DNA from: Orrella dioscoreae | GTDB lineage: Bacteria > Pseudomonadota > Gammaproteobacteria > Burkholderiales > Burkholderiaceae_B | Length of the DNA stretch: 64,000 bases | Direction: 5' to 3' | NCBI RefSeq assembly: GCF_900089455.2 | Contig: NZ_LT907988.1 | Coordinates: forward strand, 3,720,001-3,784,000 | In this document: one piece after another, positions 59,041-64,000 of the stretch | Position numbering within the stretch: the first letter of the stretch is position 1 | Layout of the letters: each line of letters opens with the position of its first letter | Position numbers and translations under genes: made by a program | Notes under the pieces: model-generated | The model's input: the letters and a program-made list of their open reading frames with translations, nothing else | The model's database searches: none | What the model was told of the DNA's origin: nothing

Positions 59041-59136
59041 GCGGTAGTATTTCGACGCTACCGCAACGCAACAAGCGCGAAACCACGCGAGTTATCTACG
59101 CAGGACCACGTAGTGCAGTGCAACACGCCTACGTAG
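59041..59136. promoter_or_regulatory. Candidate response-regulator sites between cstA and the histidine kinase
   Basis: Three dyads lie in the 201-bp divergent gap: GCGGTAG-N10-CTACCGC (59041-59064), CTACG-N8-CGTAG (59096-59113) and CTACGTAG (59129-59136). The CTAC/GTAG half site recurs, a pattern suited to a NarL-type dimer regulating cstA and possibly its own operon. Confidence 0.45.
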
Positions 59137-59190
59137 CTCAGGGTTTCCCCCAGGAGCACTGCACGCGCCCTGACGGCCCCTCTCATCGCC

Positions 59191-60579
59191 ATGAAGCTCC
59201 GACTCAAGATCCTGCTGCTTGCCGTTGTCCCCCTGCTGCTTGCCCTCGCCTTCCTGGCCTATGCCGTCTATCACCACGGGACGACGCTGAGCCGCCAGGA
59301 AAAGCACGCGGTCGAGCAGGCCTGGCTGGACAGCAAGCAGGCCGAGCTGCGCCACTATGTGAAGCTGGCGCAGAGCGTGATCCAGCCGCTGGTGGGCGCG
59401 CAAGACAGCGCCGCCGCCCAGCGCGAGGCGTTGTCGCTGCTGTCCAAGATGGAGTTCGGCCGTGACGGCTACTTCTTCGTCTATGACCTGAACGGCCTGA
59501 GCCTCATGCATCCGCGCCAGCCCGAACTGGTGGGCCGCGACGTCAGCGTGATGCGCGACGCGCTTGGCCAACTGGTGCTGCAACCGCTGTTGGCCGCCGC
59601 GCGGCGCAGCGGCGCGCAAGGCGAACTGGTGCGTTATCTCTGGCACAAGCCCTCGGCGCAACGCGAAATGCAGAAGCTGGGTTACGTCGTCGCCGTGCCC
59701 GAGTGGAACTGGATGCTGGGCACCGGCATCTACCTGGACGACATCGAGACAACGCTGGCCGACCTGGATGCCGCCGCGCAAGGCAACATCCGCAACATGC
59801 TGGCCTGGGTGGCCGCCATCGCCTTCTTCGGCACGCTGGGCGTGGCCTTGTGCGGCCTGGCGCTGAACATCAGCGACCACAAGCAATCCGACGCCAAGCT
59901 GCGCCTGCTGGCACGGCAGGTGGTGCAATCGCAGGAAGAAGAGCGCGCGCGGCTGTCGCGCGAGTTGCACGATGGCGTGAGCCAATGGCTGATTTCCACC
60001 AAGCTGCTGCTGGAAGCGGCGCTGGCGCGCCTGCGCGGGCTGCCCGGCCAGGACGACCCTGCGCTGCAGAAGGTGGAACAGCCGCTCAGCGGCGCGCTGG
60101 ACAGGCTGCATGCCACGGTCGGCGAAATCCGCCGCATCTCGCACAACCTGCGTCCCTCTTTGCTCGACGACCTGGGGCTGCCCGCGGCGCTCAGCCACCT
60201 GGCGCGCGAAGTCACGGACGCGACCGGCGAGCCGCCGGTGCTGCGTTCAGAGGTGGTGGTGCACGGCCAGGAAGTGAAGCTGCCCGATGCGCACAACACC
60301 GTGCTGTACCGCATTGCCCAGGAAGCCCTGACCAACGCGGTGCGCCACGCGCAGGCCAGCACCGTGCAACTTGCGCTGGACTATCTGCCGCGCCACGTGC
60401 AGCTTTCCATCCGCGACAATGGCCAGGGCTTCGACTACGAAGACGTCCAGCGCGCCCCCGAAGGCGGCATCGGCCTGCGCAACATGCGCGAACGCGTGGC
60501 GCCGCTGGGCGGCACGATGACGCTGGACTCGAGCCCCGCCGGCACGCGCATCGTCGCGCGCCTGCCCCTGCCCGCCTGA
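59191..60579 (+). CDS. Sensor histidine kinase with extracytoplasmic Cache domain
   Basis: A 462-residue membrane kinase. TM1 at about 7-27, a single Cache domain at about 35-190 (FGRDGYFFVYDLNGLSLMHP, then GYVVAVPEWNWMLGTGIYLDDI), and TM2 at about 203-225. A HisKA_3 dimerisation domain has the phospho-acceptor His260 in SRELHDGVSQWLIST, and the HATPase domain has ALTNAVRHA, DNGQGF and GIGLRNMRERV. Cache domains of this kind bind small carboxylates. It is divergent from cstA and followed by its regulator, so it probably reports an organic acid such as pyruvate or lactate; the ligand is inferred. Confidence 0.92.
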   Translation: MKLRLKILLLAVVPLLLALAFLAYAVYHHGTTLSRQEKHAVEQAWLDSKQAELRHYVKLAQSVIQPLVGAQDSAAAQREALSLLSKMEFGRDGYFFVYDLNGLSLMHPRQPELVGRDVSVMRDALGQLVLQPLLAAARRSGAQGELVRYLWHKPSAQREMQKLGYVVAVPEWNWMLGTGIYLDDIETTLADLDAAAQGNIRNMLAWVAAIAFFGTLGVALCGLALNISDHKQSDAKLRLLARQVVQSQEEERARLSRELHDGVSQWLISTKLLLEAALARLRGLPGQDDPALQKVEQPLSGALDRLHATVGEIRRISHNLRPSLLDDLGLPAALSHLAREVTDATGEPPVLRSEVVVHGQEVKLPDAHNTVLYRIAQEALTNAVRHAQASTVQLALDYLPRHVQLSIRDNGQGFDYEDVQRAPEGGIGLRNMRERVAPLGGTMTLDSSPAGTRIVARLPLPA

Positions 60580-60616
60580 TGCCCTCCTTCAAACCGACCT
60601 GCTTCGCCTCGACACC

Positions 60617-61267
60617 ATGACCCTCGCCTTCCCGCAACCCGTCCGGCTGCTTCTCGTCGATGACCATCCGCTGGTGCGCGACGGCCTGCGCCTGCGCCTG
60701 GAGGCCGTGCCCACCCTGGAAGTGCTGGGCGAGGCGGACGATGGCCGCGCCGCGCTGGCCTGGCTGCAGGCCCGCGACGAGCGCGGCGATGCGCTGCCCG
60801 ACCTGCTGCTGATGGACCTGAACATGCCCGGCATGGGCGGACTGGAACTGGCCGGCATCGTCCACGAGCGCTGGCCGCAGATCGCGATGATCGTGCTGTC
60901 GATGCACGACAACGTCGAATACACGATGCAGGCGATCCGCGCCGGCGCACGCGGCTATCTGCTGAAGGACGAACCCGCCGGGGAAATCCTGTCGGCCATC
61001 GAACACATCATGAACGGGCGCAACTATTTCAGCCCCGCCGTGGCGCTGCGCCTGTCGCAGGGCTCGCTGCCCACCGCGCTGCTGAGTCCGCGCGAACAGG
61101 ACATCCTGCGCCACATCGCGCAGGGCAGCGCGAACAAGCAGATTGCCCAGGCGCTGCACCTGTCGGTGCGCACGGTGGAAACCCACCGCCAGAACATCAA
61201 GCGCAAGCTGGGCATCGAAGGACAGGCCGAACTGGTGAAGTTCGCGGTGGAGCACCGCGGCTTCTAA
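60617..61267 (+). CDS. NarL/LuxR-family response regulator
   Basis: A 216-residue two-component regulator. The receiver has the acidic pair in LLLVDDHPLVRDG, the phospho-acceptor Asp67 in LLMDLNMPG and the switch Lys in GYLLKDEPAG. The LuxR-type helix-turn-helix covers about residues 150-210 (LLSPREQDILRHIAQGSANK, then VRTVETHRQNIKRKLG). It is 37 bp after the histidine kinase and is its cognate partner. The CTAC/GTAG dyads in front of cstA are likely target sites. No good ribosome binding site precedes the ATG, so translation may depend on the kinase gene. Confidence 0.92.
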   Translation: MTLAFPQPVRLLLVDDHPLVRDGLRLRLEAVPTLEVLGEADDGRAALAWLQARDERGDALPDLLLMDLNMPGMGGLELAGIVHERWPQIAMIVLSMHDNVEYTMQAIRAGARGYLLKDEPAGEILSAIEHIMNGRNYFSPAVALRLSQGSLPTALLSPREQDILRHIAQGSANKQIAQALHLSVRTVETHRQNIKRKLGIEGQAELVKFAVEHRGF

Positions 61268-61300
61268 GGCGGCAGACGCGCCGCCCCAGGCGTCGGTTTT

Positions 61301-62281
61301 TCAGTTGGCCTGTATCTTCGCGTCCTGCGCGATCCTGCGCAGGCGCGGCAGCTCTTCGGCCACCCGCTCGCGATACTGCGCGGGCGTGCCGTACTCGGGC
61401 TCGTAGCCGTTGGCCAACAGGCTGTCCCGCACCGCCTTGTCCGCCATCATGCCGGCAATCGCCTGCTCCAGTTTCGCGCTGACCGGCGCCGGCAGGCCTG
61501 CCGGCGCCACGAAGGCGAACCAGGTGCTGAACTGCACCGAGGGATAGCCGCTTTCGGTGGCGGTGGGCACATCGGGCAGCATCTGCGAGCGCTGCGCGCT
61601 GGTCACCGCCAGCGCCTTGACCTTGCCAGCCGACACTTGCGGCGCGGCGGCCACCACGGTGTCCACGGTCAAGGGCACCTGGCCGCCGATCAGGTCCGTC
61701 ATGGCTGGCGCACTACCGCGATACGGCACGTGCACGGGTTGGATGCCCAGGGCGGTGTTCAGCATCTCGCCCGCGAAATGCGAGGTGCTGCCGCTGCCGA
61801 AGGAGCCATAGGCCAGGTCGGCATGGCCGGCCGCCTCGGCCGCCAGTTCCTTCAAGGTGTTCGCCTTGATCCTGCCCGGGTTGGCAAGCAACACCAGCGG
61901 GGTGGAAGCGACGATGCCCAGCGGCTGGAAGGCCTTTTCATGGTCGTAGGGCAAGGAGGCGTACACCACCGGATTGACCGTATAGGTGGACGCCGCGCTC
62001 AGCAGCAGCGTGTAGCCGTCGGCAGGCGAACGCGCCACCAGGTCGGCGCCCAGCACCGTGCCCGCGCCCGGCTTGTTCTCGACCACGATGGTCTGGCCCA
62101 GGCGCTGCCCGAGCACGGGCGCAAGCAGGCGGGCCATCACGTCGGTGGAGCCGCCGGGCGTGAACGGCACGATCAGCCTCACGGGGCGATTGGGATAGTC
62201 CTGGGCCTGGGCGGCCAGGGCGGGGGCCATGCCCACGCAGGCCACCACGGCCATCCGGCAAAGCATTGCTACGCTGCGCAT
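61301..62281 (-). CDS. Bug-family tripartite tricarboxylate transporter substrate-binding protein
   Basis: A 326-residue periplasmic receptor. The signal peptide is AMLCRMAVVACVGMAPALAA, ending at QAQDYP. The Bug pattern follows: RPVRLIVPFTPGGSTDVMAR, IVVENKPGAGTVLGADL, PVHVPYRGSAPAMTDLIGGQV and LPDVPTATESGYPSVQFS. AGGAG lies before the ATG at 62279-62281. The amidase gene ends 97 bp upstream on the same strand, so the ligand may be an amide, or the acid it yields. No permease genes are adjacent. Confidence 0.93.
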   Translation of the reverse strand: MRSVAMLCRMAVVACVGMAPALAAQAQDYPNRPVRLIVPFTPGGSTDVMARLLAPVLGQRLGQTIVVENKPGAGTVLGADLVARSPADGYTLLLSAASTYTVNPVVYASLPYDHEKAFQPLGIVASTPLVLLANPGRIKANTLKELAAEAAGHADLAYGSFGSGSTSHFAGEMLNTALGIQPVHVPYRGSAPAMTDLIGGQVPLTVDTVVAAAPQVSAGKVKALAVTSAQRSQMLPDVPTATESGYPSVQFSTWFAFVAPAGLPAPVSAKLEQAIAGMMADKAVRDSLLANGYEPEYGTPAQYRERVAEELPRLRRIAQDAKIQAN

Positions 62282-62378
62282 CGACTTCTCCTGAAACGTT
62301 GAGGAAATACCGGTACGCGCCGCGTCTGCCGCGCGGCGTCAGGACCGAAGGAAGAAAACGGAAAACCGCCTGGCCGCG

Positions 62379-63785
62379 CTACAGCCCCGGCCGCACGCGC
62401 GCCGCGGGGCACGCTTCTTCGAAGGCACGGGCGAACGCCAGCAGCTCGCGTTCGCGGCGATAGCGGCCGACGATCTGCAAGCCCACCGGCAGGCCGTCAG
62501 GCGTGAAGGCGCAAGGCACCGAGATGGCGGGGTGGCCCGTCATCGTCAGGCGCGAGCATGAGCGCATCCAGGCGATGTAGTTGGGCATGTCCACGTCCGC
62601 GATGCGGGTGGGATATTCGGACTCGACATCGAAGGGCACCACCTGCGAGACGGGCGCCACCAGGAAATCGTAGGTTTCCAGCAGCGTGCGCATGCGGGCA
62701 TGCATGGCGGAGCGGATGCGCTCCGCGCGCGCCACGTCGGCGCCGGTCTGCGTCAGGCCCACATCGATGTTCCAGCGCACGGTTTCCTTCACCTGCGCCA
62801 TCCGCGCGGGCTCCAGCGTGCCGAAGTTCGTTGCGAAGGCCAGCGCGCGCAGGATCTCGAACGCCTCGTCGGCCTCGGTGAAATCGGGCTCGGCCTCCTC
62901 CACGATGCAGCCCATGTCGCGCAGATACGCCACGCCCTCTCCCAGCGCGGCCAGCACCGCCGGCTCGACTGGCAGGCCGCCCAGGTCGCGGCTGACCGCG
63001 ATGCGCAGGCCCTTGGGATCGCGCCGCGGCAGGCGCTCCGCATCCTGCGGGTCGGCCGGCAGCGCAAGGGGGTCGCCCGGATCGCTGCCCGCCAGCACGC
63101 CGAAGAGCAGCGCCACATCATCGACGCAACGGCCCATCGGGCCGCCCACCGTCACGCCATTCCATCCGTAGCTGGAAGGCGACATCGGCACGCGGGCCAG
63201 CGACGGCCGCAGGCCCACCACGTTGCAGAAGCTGGCCGGGTTGCGCAGCGAGCCGCCCATGTCCGAACCGTCGGCCAAGGCCACCATGCCCGCCGCCAGC
63301 GCGGCTGCCGCCCCGCCGCTGCTGCCGCCCGCCGAGACGTCCAGCCGGTAGGGATTGCGCGTGGGGCCGAAGAGGGTGTTGAAGGTGTGCGAGCCCGCGC
63401 CGAACTCCGGCATGTTGCTCTTGCCCAGCACGATGGCTCCTGCCGCGCGCTGGCGCGCCACCACGGCGCTGTCCTGGGTGGGCACGAAGTCACGGAAGGC
63501 TTCCGAGCCGAAGGTGGTGCGCACGCCGCGTACCAGATAGGAGTCCTTGTGCGCCACCGGCAAGCCGAACAACGGGCCCTGCCGCACACCGGCCTGGCGC
63601 TGCGCATCCGCGCGGCCGGCCTCTTCCAGCGCCTGGTCCAGGCAGGTGCTGACCAGCGCGTTCACGCGCGGGTTGACCGCCTGCACGCGTTGCACATAGG
63701 CCTCCATGAGCTCGCGCACACGGACCTCGCCACGTTCGATGGCGGCACGGGCCTGCACGGCGGTGAGCTGGGTGAGTGCATTCAT
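62379..63785 (-). CDS. Amidase-signature-family amidase
   Basis: A 468-residue Ser-cisSer-Lys hydrolase. The triad is complete: Lys80 in PVAHKDSYL, Ser155 in SAGGSSGGAA and Ser179 in DMGGSLRNPAS. The rest matches the amidase signature fold: LGKSNMPEFGAGSHTFN, GLRPSLARVP, then the closing MTGHPAISVPCAFTPDGLPVGLQIVG. It hydrolyses an amide or a carbamoyl compound, not identifiable from sequence; GatA is unlikely, since gatB and gatC are absent. It starts at ATG 63783-63785 without a strong ribosome binding site and precedes a Bug receptor, which suggests an uptake-and-hydrolysis unit. Confidence 0.9.
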   Translation of the reverse strand: MNALTQLTAVQARAAIERGEVRVRELMEAYVQRVQAVNPRVNALVSTCLDQALEEAGRADAQRQAGVRQGPLFGLPVAHKDSYLVRGVRTTFGSEAFRDFVPTQDSAVVARQRAAGAIVLGKSNMPEFGAGSHTFNTLFGPTRNPYRLDVSAGGSSGGAAAALAAGMVALADGSDMGGSLRNPASFCNVVGLRPSLARVPMSPSSYGWNGVTVGGPMGRCVDDVALLFGVLAGSDPGDPLALPADPQDAERLPRRDPKGLRIAVSRDLGGLPVEPAVLAALGEGVAYLRDMGCIVEEAEPDFTEADEAFEILRALAFATNFGTLEPARMAQVKETVRWNIDVGLTQTGADVARAERIRSAMHARMRTLLETYDFLVAPVSQVVPFDVESEYPTRIADVDMPNYIAWMRSCSRLTMTGHPAISVPCAFTPDGLPVGLQIVGRYRRERELLAFARAFEEACPAARVRPGL

Positions 63786-64000
63786 GATCGGGGGGTGTCT
63801 CCTCGTCTGCGGGTGGCGCCATCGTCGCGGCGCATGGCTGCACGATACGCCGCGAGACGCGACAGGAGAATCCCTGCCCCGGCACGCACCGGCGCGCCGC
63901 GCGGCCCGCCGCGGCAGTCAGGCGGCACTTTGGTGGTGCCCGCGCGCCGGGGTTTTCCCTGTCCTGGCGCATGCCTGCCGCGACGCAGCATCACGGCCTT
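63786..64000. other. Right-edge region without a supported gene
   Basis: 215 bp upstream of the amidase. It holds the amidase promoter region, and nothing else that I can support; a 70-codon open frame here has an Arg-rich composition unlike real genes. Confidence 0.6.

Noticed and set aside
63782-63994. 70-codon minus-strand open frame at the right edge
   Set aside because: Arg/Gly-rich, no ribosome binding site, overlaps the amidase leader.

Overview
The window is GC-rich, about two thirds G+C, and chromosomal. It looks like a betaproteobacterium of the Alcaligenaceae (Achromobacter/Bordetella type). The reasons are four orphan Bug-type tripartite tricarboxylate transporter receptors sitting beside catabolic genes, the methyltransferase-rnhA unit flanked by gloB with dnaQ nearby, DUF4148 and DUF1127 small proteins, many LysR regulators and an NrtR-nadC unit. 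This placement is inferred from gene content; no 16S or other marker lies in the window.

Layout. 0-9 kb: a truncated esterase, a MocR regulator divergent from an EamA-LysE exporter pair, a DUF1127 protein, a GNAT acetyltransferase, two alpha/beta hydrolases, an LrgA/LrgB pair with a divergent LysR gene, and a PACE-type membrane protein. 9-12 kb: two toxin-antitoxin-like modules, VapBC and an Xre regulator with an AbiEii-type nucleotidyltransferase, each behind a promoter/palindrome; a LysR gene lies between them. 12-19 kb: pdxY, a soluble PQQ sugar dehydrogenase with a small membrane protein, an enolase-superfamily/Bug unit with divergent LysR, and an aldo-keto reductase. 19-22 kb: a patatin-like protein, LysR and EamA. 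22-28 kb: a clear L-rhamnonate catabolic operon (transporter, RhmD, RhmA, AldA) with a divergent LysR gene. 28-32 kb: a small lipoprotein, a glycine-rich autotransporter, gene remnants (one resembling a phage head-tail connector), tRNA-Val(CAC) and dnaQ. 32-41 kb: an RND efflux pair, rnhA, a methyltransferase, gloB, mltD and fabI. 41-48 kb: a Bug receptor, nadC under NrtR with two matching operators, an atcB-atcC pair predicted to turn 2-aminothiazoline-4-carboxylate into cysteine, and a LivK-like binding protein with divergent LysR. 48-56 kb: TetR, two DUF4148 paralogues, and a GntR-controlled lyase-Bug-fumarase operon. 56-64 kb: cstA-yjiX with a divergent two-component system, a Bug receptor and an amidase.

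The most unusual stretch is the gene-free 1.1 kb at 55471-56616. It holds two facing, roughly 360-bp copies of one non-coding element. Each copy carries a 23-bp repeat at its outer end, two hairpins sharing a GGGCGC-CCACA-GCGCCC tip, and a G-rich purine tract. One hairpin stem differs between copies by compensating changes on both arms, which points to a conserved structure. The element ends two convergent operons (fumarase and cstA-yjiX).

Metabolically the window is rich in acid-sugar, organic-acid and amino-acid scavenging. Binding proteins (Bug, LivK-like) and permeases (MFS, EamA, LysE, CstA) are paired with degradative enzymes and local regulators.
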